Positions 7,638-14,663 of a stretch of 47,018 bases of DNA are shown piece after piece. How positions within the stretch are numbered: the stretch's first letter is position 1; each line of letters begins with the position of its first letter. The position numbers and the translations under genes were made by a program. Origin of the DNA: SIG710 sp045604985 (lineage in GTDB: Bacteria > Bacillota > Clostridia > Oscillospirales > CAG-272); NCBI GenBank assembly GCA_045604985.1, contig JAZUPD010000086.1:1-47018 (forward strand), read 5' to 3'. Under the pieces are notes generated by a model. It was not told the origin of the DNA. It saw nothing but the letters and a program-made list of their open reading frames with translations, and searched no databases.

Positions 7638-7993
7638 CGATTTTTTGCTTTTTTCCGAATCGCTCACCTTTCTGATGCCGGAGATTCAAGGGATCGGAGA
7701 GGGTGTAGAAATTACAACTCCAAATCGAAAAATTCAGGAAAACGCTCGGAACACCCCACACGAATGGGGACACCTCATTTTTTATTTCGGACACCCCACT
7801 TAATTCGTGCGACACCCCAAAAAATCAAAAAAGCCACCCCAAAAAACGCAGTTTTGAAGTGGTCTCACTCTCTATCAATTTCTTCGTTGCAACACAAAAT
7901 CCGAGGTTCAATCGAACCTCCGATTTTCTTTTATTTTTTCGCAAATCCTTGCGAAATCTTGCGTTTTCGTGATAAACATAACGGGCTTGTTAT

Positions 7994-8771
7994 TGAAAAA
8001 GGCATGGATGTGCATGAGTATCCGCTAAAATACAATAACCTGTCCTTAAAGCATCATGGTCATGCGACCACCGTTGATTCGCTGGTTGCTGTAAAAAAGT
8101 ATGTATTTGACCGGCAGGAAATCTCCCTTGCGGAGCTGAGAGAGGCACTGAAGCAGAATTGGGTCGGCTTTGAAGAACTGCAGAGAAAAATCACGGCAGA
8201 CAGTGAAAAATACGGTAACAATCTGCCGCTTCCCGACAAAATCATGACTGATATCTCAAATCATCTGGCAGACCGCTATTGCGGCAGGAAGCTGAAGCGG
8301 GGCGGCGTTCTACGCCTTGGTACGGATTCGGTATACCACTGTGTCATCCACGGCAAGGTGACCTCTGCCACGCCGGACGGAAGAAATGCGGGACAGCCGA
8401 TTTCAAAAAATATGTGTGCCTCAGACGGAATGGATCGAGGCGGAATTACTGCTTATATGCAGTCTGTTTTGAAGATTGATGTAGCCTCTTTTGTAGATGG
8501 CGTTCCTTTGGACTACATTTTGCACCCCTCTGCCGTTGAAGGTGAAAAGGGACTTGCTGATTTTGTTTCTCTCATCAAAAATTTCCTTGACAACGGCGGA
8601 TTCTGCATTCAGGGCAACATCGTGAGCCAGGCAACCCTGAAGGATGCACAGCTGCATCCCGAAAAATATGCCACCCTTCAGGTAAGAGTATGCGGCTGGA
8701 ATGAATATTTCGTGAAGCTCGGCAAAGTAAAGCAGGATATGTTCATCAAACAATGCGAGGTGTCCGGTTAA
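7994..8771 (+). pseudogene. glycyl radical enzyme (PFL-like), N-terminally truncated
   Basis: Only the C-terminal ~258 residues of a pyruvate formate-lyase-like glycyl radical enzyme remain; full-length members have about 740-850. The glycyl radical loop is intact (QVRVCGWNEYFVKL, radical Gly in RVCGW), as is the preceding FCIQGNIVSQATLKDAQ. The half with the catalytic Cys is missing. Homology starts exactly where promoter element B ends. An open frame does run upstream through the element, but those residues resemble no protein. It cannot make an active enzyme alone. It overlaps the activase start by one base (TAATG), so the two were an operon. The substrate class cannot be assigned without the N-terminal part. 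Confidence 0.85.
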
Positions 8772-9652
8772 TGATTTTTGCAATTAAGCCCTTTGAGATC
8801 CACGATGGTGACGGCATCCGGACGACGGTATTTTTCAAAGGATGCCCCCTGCGGTGCAAATGGTGCCACAACCCGGAGTCGTTCACGTTTGTGCGTGAGA
8901 TTATGTACGACAGCGAACGCTGTGCACACTGCCTTGCCTGCGTGAAGCTGTGTGGTGCAAATTTGTCAGATGCCCAAGGCAAGCATGTGTTCCTCCGCAA
9001 ACACTGTGATGCCTGCGGCAAATGCGAGGAGGTCTGTCCTTCGGATGCCTTTACGCTTGTCGGACGTAAGATGACCGCCCGAGAAATCGCAGACGAGATT
9101 CTGAAGGATGAGATGTTCCTCAAAGCGAGCGGCGGCGGTGTGACTTTCTCCGGCGGTGAGCCGCTGATGCAGGCGGAGCTTTGCGTGGAGACGGCGAAGC
9201 TGCTCAAAGCGAAGGGGGTCAACATCGCCGTAGATACCAGCGGATATGTGAAGCGCGAGCATCTCGATGCGATAATTCCATATACAGACACGTTCCTGTT
9301 TGACATCAAGGCAATCGACGAAGCGGTACATCTCGCCTGCACCGGCGTATCCAACCGGCTGATTCTGGAGAACATCCGCTATGCGGATGCGTGCAGCGTT
9401 CCCATGGAGATCCGGTATCCCTATGTGCCAACAATGAACGACGGCGAGGCGGAGGCCATCGGTCGCTTTGTCAGTATGCTCAAAAATGTGAAGCTGCTGC
9501 GCATCCTGCCCTATCACAGCTACGCTCAGAACAAGTATACCTGCCTCGGCATGGGATATCCGCTGGCGGAGCTTCCACCGCCAGCGGATGAGGATATTGC
9601 GTCCGCACTGGAAACAATCCGCGCGTGCGGCGTGAGAGCAGAGCGATTTTGA
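8771..9652 (+). CDS. glycyl radical enzyme activating enzyme (radical SAM, PflA/PflC-type)
   Basis: Generates the glycyl radical on its partner enzyme using S-adenosylmethionine and a [4Fe-4S] cluster, under anaerobic conditions. 293 residues, normal length. The opening IFAIKPFEIHDGDGIRTTVFFKGCPLRCKWCHNPES carries the radical SAM CxxxCxxC. It is followed by two ferredoxin-like four-Cys clusters (CAHCLACVKLCG and CDACGKCEEVCP), the mark of activases of the PflC/HpdA type. SGGGVTFSGGEPL is the SAM-binding GGE motif. I chose the ATG that overlaps the upstream stop (TAATG). Its partner gene is truncated, so it is either an orphan or serves another glycyl radical enzyme. Confidence 0.93.
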   Translation: MIFAIKPFEIHDGDGIRTTVFFKGCPLRCKWCHNPESFTFVREIMYDSERCAHCLACVKLCGANLSDAQGKHVFLRKHCDACGKCEEVCPSDAFTLVGRKMTAREIADEILKDEMFLKASGGGVTFSGGEPLMQAELCVETAKLLKAKGVNIAVDTSGYVKREHLDAIIPYTDTFLFDIKAIDEAVHLACTGVSNRLILENIRYADACSVPMEIRYPYVPTMNDGEAEAIGRFVSMLKNVKLLRILPYHSYAQNKYTCLGMGYPLAELPPPADEDIASALETIRACGVRAERF

Positions 9653-9706
9653 GCCTGTTTTTCGATTATATAAAACATTTTAAAACAAAGGAGATTCCCA
9701 CGAGAT

Positions 9707-10435
9707 TCACAAAAACATTCTTCTCTTTGCGCTTATGACATCGTTTCTCGCCGCAGGCGGCGAGAACGACACACAACGCACGTCGCACGGATCTTCTACA
9801 TACGGAATTTTGGGAAGTGTGTGCGTGAAATACTCTGCGAGATATTTGGATGCGTTTTCTTCGGGGAAAATGATATTTCCATCTCACACGGGAATCTCCA
9901 TGTTGGCAAAGCTGTCGAGAATCTCTCTTGTTTTTATATTGTACGGATTGTCATCAGTCTCGCTCACCAGCCACGCAAGCTGAAGGCGTATCGGTATGCC
10001 GCAGTTCTTTGCTTCTGCAGCAAACTGCTTCACCACGTCAAGCGGTATCGTTTCCTGATGGAAAGCATCCACCGATAAAACCAGATCGTTCACTCCGCAC
10101 GCTGCAAGTCTCGCCGAGACCTCACGAATCTTATCGGCATTCTTTGAAAAATAGCCGTTGGTAATGACTTGGCGTTTGGCAATGTTCAATTCCTTTGCGA
10201 CAGACATAATGGCATAGACCGCATCCGTGTACAAAAGCGGTTCGCCACCAAAGGTCATCACGGTTTTGACGTCATACTCCGCTGCGATCTTTCGAACCGC
10301 ATTCGCCGCAAATTGCGGATCGATCCGCTCGCTGGAAGATGTATGATCCCCTTCGGAGCAGTTCTTGCACCGCCCCGTACAGGCGCAGGTCACGACGAAC
10401 TCGATTTTGTTAAGGTTTTTAAGGTATTCGTTCAC
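9707..10435 (-). pseudogene. radical SAM protein, interrupted by an in-frame stop
   Basis: Starts at GTG 10435 with AAAGGTG upstream. The first 183 codons encode a single-cluster radical SAM domain: CTGRCKNCSEGD (CxxxCxxC), MTFGGEPLLY (GGE) and LVLSVDAFHQE. A TGA at 9884-9886 then interrupts it. The same frame continues for 58 more codons with plausible homologous sequence (DGNIIFPEENASKYLAEYF...VRCVSFSP) and ends at 9707. The final residues after SFSP look scrambled and coincide with a CTCGCCG/CGGCGAG hairpin. I read it as a decayed gene. Selenocysteine or a sequencing error are alternatives. The substrate is unknown. Confidence 0.7.
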
Positions 10436-10436
10436 G

Positions 10437-10661
10437 TTATTGCTCACCTTTGCAATATGCGGTGCTTGCATCAGCCGCAAACTCGGTAGCTCCTTCGCCG
10501 TACTTGTTGATGTTCTTCTTAAATCGCTCGTCGGCAACATACATCTTGCCAAGACCTGCAAGAATCTCGTCGGTGCAGGTGTAGTAGTTCTCAGTGATAT
10601 GCGCCTGAAGCTTGATTTGTGTGCCTCGCAGTATCTTCTTAATCAGCTTGCCGTTTTGCAA
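10437..10661 (-). pseudogene. TipAS (MerR-type regulator) C-terminal fragment
   Basis: About 60 residues match the C-terminal half of a TipAS antibiotic-recognition domain: QAHITENYYTCTDEILAGLGKMYVADERFKKN, then NKYGEGATEFAADAS. No MerR DNA-binding domain is present upstream. The frame upstream of QAHITE seems shifted: another frame reads LDKLMYKLAKRQAD, which looks like the missing linker. The stop is two bases upstream of the radical SAM start, so the fragment and that gene were probably cotranscribed. TipAS domains bind thiopeptides and related drugs; this remnant is unlikely to work. Confidence 0.65.
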
Positions 10662-10787
10662 GCTTGTACATCAACTTGTCAAGATAATGTGATGTGGTGT
10701 TACTATATTATACCATGTTTTGGCAGAGGTTTAAATAATTTTTCGTTAATATTACGTGTGATTCCTCATCGACGTATTCTTTTCCTA

Positions 10788-10845
10788 ATGAGTCTCAAAT
10801 ATTTATCCTCGTCCCCTTTACTTTTCTCTAACTTTATGCTATAAT
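10788..10845 (+). promoter_or_regulatory. promoter with upstream CTAATG box, before GNAT leader
   Basis: TTTACT (10817-10822), a 17-bp spacer, then TATAAT (10840-10845). Just upstream is CTAATGAGTCTCAAATATTT followed by ATCC, which nearly repeats at 12862-12886 before another promoter. The shared box suggests a common regulator or UP-type element. Confidence 0.65.
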
Positions 10846-10856
10846 ATTCTCGTAAG

Positions 10857-10988
10857 TCATCGGAGGACAGTACACCGTAGTGTAGGGGATCGTTCGATTT
10901 GCTATCAAATCGTGCAGGCCGCCTGTCGGATAAGATGTCGAGTGAGCTCGGTATTACGCTTTTTGGGCGTTACCGAGATTTTTTATTT
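10857..10988 (+). promoter_or_regulatory. riboswitch-like leader, second copy (guanidine-IV/mepA candidate)
   Basis: Begins TCATCGGAGGA, then hairpin TACAC-CGTA-GTGTA, hairpin GATTTG-CTAT-CAAATC, a closing GACAG...CTGTC stem, and GATAAGATGTCGAGTGAGC. A terminator follows: CTCGGTATTACGC...GCGTTACCGAG (10947-10977) plus a T-run. The stems differ in sequence from the MATE leader at 4580-4704 but pair the same way, and the CGTA loop and GATAAGATGTCG are kept. That is covariation-like support for a real RNA. The GNAT gene starts 12 bases after the T-run. Confidence 0.6.
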
Positions 10989-11000
10989 TCGGAGAAATTT

Positions 11001-11555
11001 ATGAAAAACACAAAAGTAAATCTCGTTCTGCTCACCGCAGACGACCGCGAACAGTTCATCCTGGACAACCAACGGTCATTTAAATACGGCGCATTGCAGA
11101 AGTTCGGTGAGTGCGATGATCACATCGACGATGACGGTGAGATCATCTCCCGCAAAACCATTGAGCGTTGCATCGACGATCCACAGAACGAAACCTACCG
11201 CATCGTCGTGGACGGCAGAAAGGTCGGAGGTGTGATCTTAAAGATCGACCGCAAGACGAACCACAACCATTTGGAAATCCTATTTACGCTTCCCGACAAG
11301 CACAGCCGCGGCATCGGCTACGGCGCATGGCAGGCGGTGGAAGCGCTCCATCCCGAAACCGAGGTCTGGGAAACCTGCACGCCGTATTTTGAGAAGCGCA
11401 ACATCCATTTTTACGTCAACAAGTGCGGCTTCAAAATCGATCAGTTCTGGTGCGAATACTTTCAGCCTTACGAGCCGATGATTGATGACGATGATCACGC
11501 TCCCGATGAAGGCCCCGATGAGATGTTCCATTTTGTGAAGATAATGAAACCGTAA
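11001..11555 (+). CDS. GNAT-like acetyltransferase under leader RNA control
   Basis: A 184-residue GNAT protein. The middle holds LEILFTLPDKHSRGIGYGAWQAVEALHPETEVWETCTPYFEKRNIHFYVNKCGFKI. The acetyl-CoA pyrophosphate loop (SRGIGYGA, about residues 102-109) and the late NIHFYVNKCGF element are clear. The C-terminus is acidic (IDDDDHAPDEGPDEMF). The ATG at 11001 has GGAG six to ten bases upstream and follows the leader terminator. An earlier in-frame ATG (10899) lies inside the leader and is rejected. The leader matches the MATE one, so the protein may modify the same class of compound that MATE exports; this is inference. Confidence 0.85.
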   Translation: MKNTKVNLVLLTADDREQFILDNQRSFKYGALQKFGECDDHIDDDGEIISRKTIERCIDDPQNETYRIVVDGRKVGGVILKIDRKTNHNHLEILFTLPDKHSRGIGYGAWQAVEALHPETEVWETCTPYFEKRNIHFYVNKCGFKIDQFWCEYFQPYEPMIDDDDHAPDEGPDEMFHFVKIMKP

Positions 11556-11653
11556 TCCCTTTTGCTTTGTCTACTGCGACACAAATTTTGTTGCCCGCAC
11601 CGCATAAATCCCCCGTTTTTGCCGCAAACTAAAAAGAAACGGGAGGCGGTAAA

Positions 11654-12331
11654 ATGGAGATTATCAAGGTCATACTAACAGCACTGTTATCGGTGGGTAC
11701 ACTGTTCATCATCACAAAAATCATGGGACACAAGCAGGTGGCACAGCTGGACTTTTTCGACTACGTTTCGGGTATCACAATCGGCTCTATCGGTGCGGAG
11801 CTTGCGACGGGGCTTGAAAAGCCGTGGAAACCACTGATTGCACTGGCAATATACTGTGTTGCGTCGGTTATACTGAACCTGCTCGCACACAAAATGCCTC
11901 GCACACGCAAGTATATCAACGGCACACCCACAATTTTGATGAATAACGGCAAGATATACCGTGCAAACCTTAAAAAGGCTAAGCTTGACCTATCGGAGTT
12001 TATGTTGCTTTGCCGTGAGCAGGGATATTTTGATCTCGACGAGATACAGACAGCAATTTTCGAGCATAACGGAAAGCTGTCCATACTTCCGAAATCAGCA
12101 AACCGTCCGGCAACTCCCGAGGATTTGGACATCACGGTGAAATCCGCACAAATCGGAATCGAAGTCATCATGGACGGGCGTGTGATGGGCGAGAATTTGT
12201 CACGCATGGGAAGAAATGAAGAATGGCTCGAAAAGCAACTGAAATCACAAGGACACAAGAATGCGAAGGATATCTTCCTCGGCATTTACCGCCCCGATGA
12301 AGATGCCCTTACGCTTTATCAAAGCGAGTAA
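11654..12331 (+). CDS. DUF421 (YetF/YcaP-like) membrane protein
   Basis: 225 residues. Three membrane helices occupy residues ~4-80 (KVILTALLSVGTLFIITKIMG, DYVSGITIGSIGAELATG, ALAIYCVASVILNLLAHK). Two small alpha/beta modules typical of DUF421 follow: GTPTILMNNGKIYRANLKKAKLDLSEFMLLCREQGYFDLDEIQTAIFEHNGKLSILPKS is the diagnostic stretch. In Bacillus such proteins (YetF and relatives) are linked to the spore or vegetative membrane, but the biochemical role is not known. The start is supported by GGGAGG eight bases upstream. It is separated from the GNAT gene by 98 bp with no clear terminator, so it may be cotranscribed. Confidence 0.92.
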   Translation: MEIIKVILTALLSVGTLFIITKIMGHKQVAQLDFFDYVSGITIGSIGAELATGLEKPWKPLIALAIYCVASVILNLLAHKMPRTRKYINGTPTILMNNGKIYRANLKKAKLDLSEFMLLCREQGYFDLDEIQTAIFEHNGKLSILPKSANRPATPEDLDITVKSAQIGIEVIMDGRVMGENLSRMGRNEEWLEKQLKSQGHKNAKDIFLGIYRPDEDALTLYQSE

Positions 12332-12374
12332 GCTGCGCATACACTGATACTGTACCATGATTGGAGGTATCAAT

Positions 12375-12812
12375 ATGCGAAACCACAACTGCGGCAGGCA
12401 TCCCGAGATATGCGACTACGGTGCCGAGCCGTTTATATTCAATATTAGTCATGCGACTAACATGAACCGCAATTTCCGCACCACGCTCTGGACGGGATGT
12501 CATACACAGCTAACTCTGATGTGTATCCCCGTTGGCGGCGACATCGGGGTTGAAATGCACGAAGACGTTGACCAATTTATCCGCATCGAAAGCGGTAACG
12601 CCAAGGTTTATATGGGAAGCTGCCGCCATTCGCTCTGCGAAAAAGCCTGTGTTGACGGGAATTATGCAGTCATCATTCCTGCAGGCACATGGCACAATAT
12701 CGTCAACGTCGGAAACCGACCGCTGAAGCTCTATTCGCTATACGCACCGCCACAGCATCCATACGGAACGGTGCATCAGACTAAAGCCGATGCGGAGCAT
12801 GAAGCACACTGA
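12375..12812 (+). CDS. cupin domain protein
   Basis: A 145-residue single-domain cupin. GGDIGVEMHEDVDQFIRIESGNAKVYMG gives cupin motif 1 (the H..D..QF/E pattern at about residues 57-75), and GNYAVIIPAGTWHNIVNVGNRPLKLYSLYAPPQHPYGTVH gives motif 2 (PAGTWH). These place the metal-binding His/Glu set. Many clostridial genomes carry this protein (N-terminus NxPxxxNI, here FIFNISHATNMNRNFRTTLWTG); the substrate is unknown and sugar isomerase-type activity is not proven. GGAGG sits seven bases upstream of the ATG at 12375. A terminator follows directly at 12822. Confidence 0.9.
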   Translation: MRNHNCGRHPEICDYGAEPFIFNISHATNMNRNFRTTLWTGCHTQLTLMCIPVGGDIGVEMHEDVDQFIRIESGNAKVYMGSCRHSLCEKACVDGNYAVIIPAGTWHNIVNVGNRPLKLYSLYAPPQHPYGTVHQTKADAEHEAH

Positions 12813-12821
12813 AATAACAAT

Positions 12822-12860
12822 CGCCGATAAGGAAAGCAAAACCTCATCGGCGTTTTCTTT
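12822..12860 (+). terminator. intrinsic terminator after cupin gene
   Basis: CGCCGAT, a 17-base loop, ATCGGCG, then TTTTCTTT, starting ten bases after the cupin stop codon. Confidence 0.75.
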
Positions 12861-12861
12861 G

Positions 12862-12925
12862 ACTAATGCGTCCCAAATATTTATCCGCCAAACCTCTTGA
12901 CAACTGCCATCACAAGTGCTACAAT
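12862..12925 (+). promoter_or_regulatory. CTAATG box plus consensus promoter
   Basis: CTAATGCGTCCCAAATATTT followed by ATCC (compare 10788-10811), then TTGACA (12897-12902), 17 bp, TACAAT (12920-12925). No gene on the plus strand follows before a terminator, so it seems to drive a short RNA. Confidence 0.7.
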
Positions 12926-12931
12926 ATAAAT

Positions 12932-13052
12932 GCCTCCCGAACCGCATTGCTGCGAATTTCGAGAGGCATTCACCACCACGTATATGAGTGTCACACGACA
13001 AATGACGACGTCACCCCTCGGATGACGTCGTCATTTATTATATATATTTTTT
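12932..13052 (+). ncRNA. candidate orphan small RNA
   Basis: Between the promoter at 12897-12925 and a 14-bp hairpin at 13000-13036 (AAATGACGACGTCA/TGACGTCGTCATTT plus an AT/T-rich tail) there is no convincing reading frame. The 5' end folds as AATGCCTC...GAGGCATT (12929-12970). About 120 nt in all. I recognise no RNA family. The hairpin also sits downstream of the minus-strand cyclase gene and may end both transcripts. Confidence 0.5.
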
Positions 13053-13069
13053 ATACGACAATTACTATC

Positions 13070-14626
13070 TCACACGAGTGTAGCTTTCATATCTTCCTTG
13101 TTCATGTACATCGCACGGTCAGCTTTGGCAAATACGTCTGTATAAACGTTGTCGATTGACGGATTGAATACAGAAACGCCCCTTGCTATTGAAACCGGTA
13201 CATTTTCATCGTTTACCGATATGTAATCGGCAGAGAAAGCTGCGTCCATTTTTTCAATAAGGGTGTGATGGCGCTCAAGGTCCTTTCCCCTTAATATAAT
13301 AGCGAACTCATCGCCACCGATTCGGTAAACGGAACTTGTTTTGAATATGTCGGTTAGTATTCTTGCCGAATGAACGATAAGCTCGTTTCCAACATCGTGT
13401 CCGTAGGTGTCATTGGTTTTCTTCAGATTGTTTATGTCCGCAACTATTACACCAAAAGAGGGGTTGTTCAGGTATATTTCCTTATTTAGCTCATCAATAG
13501 CTTCGGTGTAAGCAGTGCTGTTCTTGATACCGGTAAGTGAATCTCTGTATGCAAGAGCTTTTATATATGTTGAATACTCACGAATCTTTGCGTAAGTATC
13601 ACTCAGCACGCGTGAGAGCATACCTATCTCATCTTTTGAATCCACGACAAAATTCACGTCCTGCACACCTGAAGATATGCTGGCTGCTGCGGCGGTGAGC
13701 TTTTTAAGCGGTGTAACGATTCTTCGTGTTATCCAGATAGTATACAGAATTGCGAACGCAAGCACCAACAAAAAGGCGCAGACTATATAGTTCATCATAG
13801 GTCGTATACCGCTCTGGATATCCTTATACGCAGCGCGAAGCTCAAGATTCATCCCATTTTTCAGAGGGGTGGTTGCCTCAGTATAATCTTCGCTGATCTC
13901 TGCATTATTCGATGGATTGTAGCAGATCCCTTTATCCTCGCTGAGAAGTAGCACACAACCGTAGTCATAAACAGATATTTCGTTTACCAATTCAAGCAAA
14001 TGGTTGAAATCCATGTTAAATCCGAGGAATCCTACGAAAACGTCATCCTTGTATATGGGCGCAAGGTATGACACAACCGTATCGTCGGGGGCAAACGTAC
14101 TCGTGCGGGGATGCAACCACGTGTTGTCGGATCCGATAACGTCAAAGCCGCATTCTTTAATAAACTTTGCGTTAAACAGGTCAAGCTCTGCGAATTCCTC
14201 TTTAGTAAGCTCATACACGCCGTCTGGTTTGAATTTTGAATAGAACCCGGTAGTAATACCACCGGTCACCTCCGGCGAAAAACAGAGATAGTACGAGCTT
14301 GTTCCGGCGGTGTTGAGTGCAACCTCGTCAAACAAATGGCGTATAATATTCGTATATTCTTCAAGATATGCCTTATCCTTCAACGCACTTGCACTGCTAA
14401 GCTCGTGTGTTGCATAATGCTCCATAATTGCCGCTGACTGCATAAAATCGTTGAGCATATCGTTAATATACGCAGCTTCCTTTTGCGAAACGTTATTTAA
14501 TATTCTATCCGCATCTCTATGCATGATCTCATGCGTCACACCGACTGCGATGGAAGTTACTAGCGCAGTAATCACAATAAGTGCGATAATTACAACAAAC
14601 AGTATTTTGCTTTGAATGGTCTTCAT
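13070..14626 (-). CDS. membrane diguanylate cyclase (dCache-HAMP-GGDEF)
   Basis: Makes c-di-GMP from two GTP at the membrane. 518 residues: TM1 ~7-30, an extracellular Cache-like sensor ~35-275 (DPIYKDDVFVGFLGFNMD type), TM2 ~280-303, HAMP ~305-360 and GGDEF ~370-518. The active-site loop is intact (YRIGGDEFAIIL, about residue 437), with DINNLKKTNDTYGHDVGNEL upstream. The RxxD inhibitory site five residues before the loop is absent, so product inhibition at that site is unlikely. The ATG at 14626 has AGGAG ten bases upstream. It is the last gene of the Pel operon, 37 bp after the EAL gene, so local c-di-GMP synthesis is tied to the polysaccharide genes. Confidence 0.93.
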   Translation of the reverse strand: MKTIQSKILFVVIIALIVITALVTSIAVGVTHEIMHRDADRILNNVSQKEAAYINDMLNDFMQSAAIMEHYATHELSSASALKDKAYLEEYTNIIRHLFDEVALNTAGTSSYYLCFSPEVTGGITTGFYSKFKPDGVYELTKEEFAELDLFNAKFIKECGFDVIGSDNTWLHPRTSTFAPDDTVVSYLAPIYKDDVFVGFLGFNMDFNHLLELVNEISVYDYGCVLLLSEDKGICYNPSNNAEISEDYTEATTPLKNGMNLELRAAYKDIQSGIRPMMNYIVCAFLLVLAFAILYTIWITRRIVTPLKKLTAAAASISSGVQDVNFVVDSKDEIGMLSRVLSDTYAKIREYSTYIKALAYRDSLTGIKNSTAYTEAIDELNKEIYLNNPSFGVIVADINNLKKTNDTYGHDVGNELIVHSARILTDIFKTSSVYRIGGDEFAIILRGKDLERHHTLIEKMDAAFSADYISVNDENVPVSIARGVSVFNPSIDNVYTDVFAKADRAMYMNKEDMKATLV

Positions 14627-14663
14627 AATGTTTTGCTCCTTGGTCTTGCTTTGTATAATTTGT

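Larger units (their letters stand above)
7535..7993 (-). repeat. ~460-bp structured promoter element, copy B
   Basis: Partner of 2556-3025, with the same order of parts: a -10/-35 pair with 17-bp spacing (7536-7564), CTGTGAACAAG, three 17-bp direct repeats (7587-7637), four spaced GACACCCC boxes (7748-7818, one degenerate), and the 11-bp hairpin with one mismatch (7899-7924). The TTGCG block and AACGGGCTTGTTAT then end abruptly at 7993. From 7994 the sequence is the interior of a glycyl radical enzyme gene, so this is a rearrangement boundary. Confidence 0.8.

Noticed and set aside
7629..8000. Open frame reading through promoter element B into the glycyl radical fragment
   Set aside because: The residues before about 7994 resemble no protein, and the DNA there is explained as the repeated noncoding element also found at 2556-3025.
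10899..11000. Longer N-terminus for the GNAT gene starting at 10899
   Set aside because: It would translate the leader RNA and its terminator. The ATG at 11001 has a good ribosome site and the family N-terminus.
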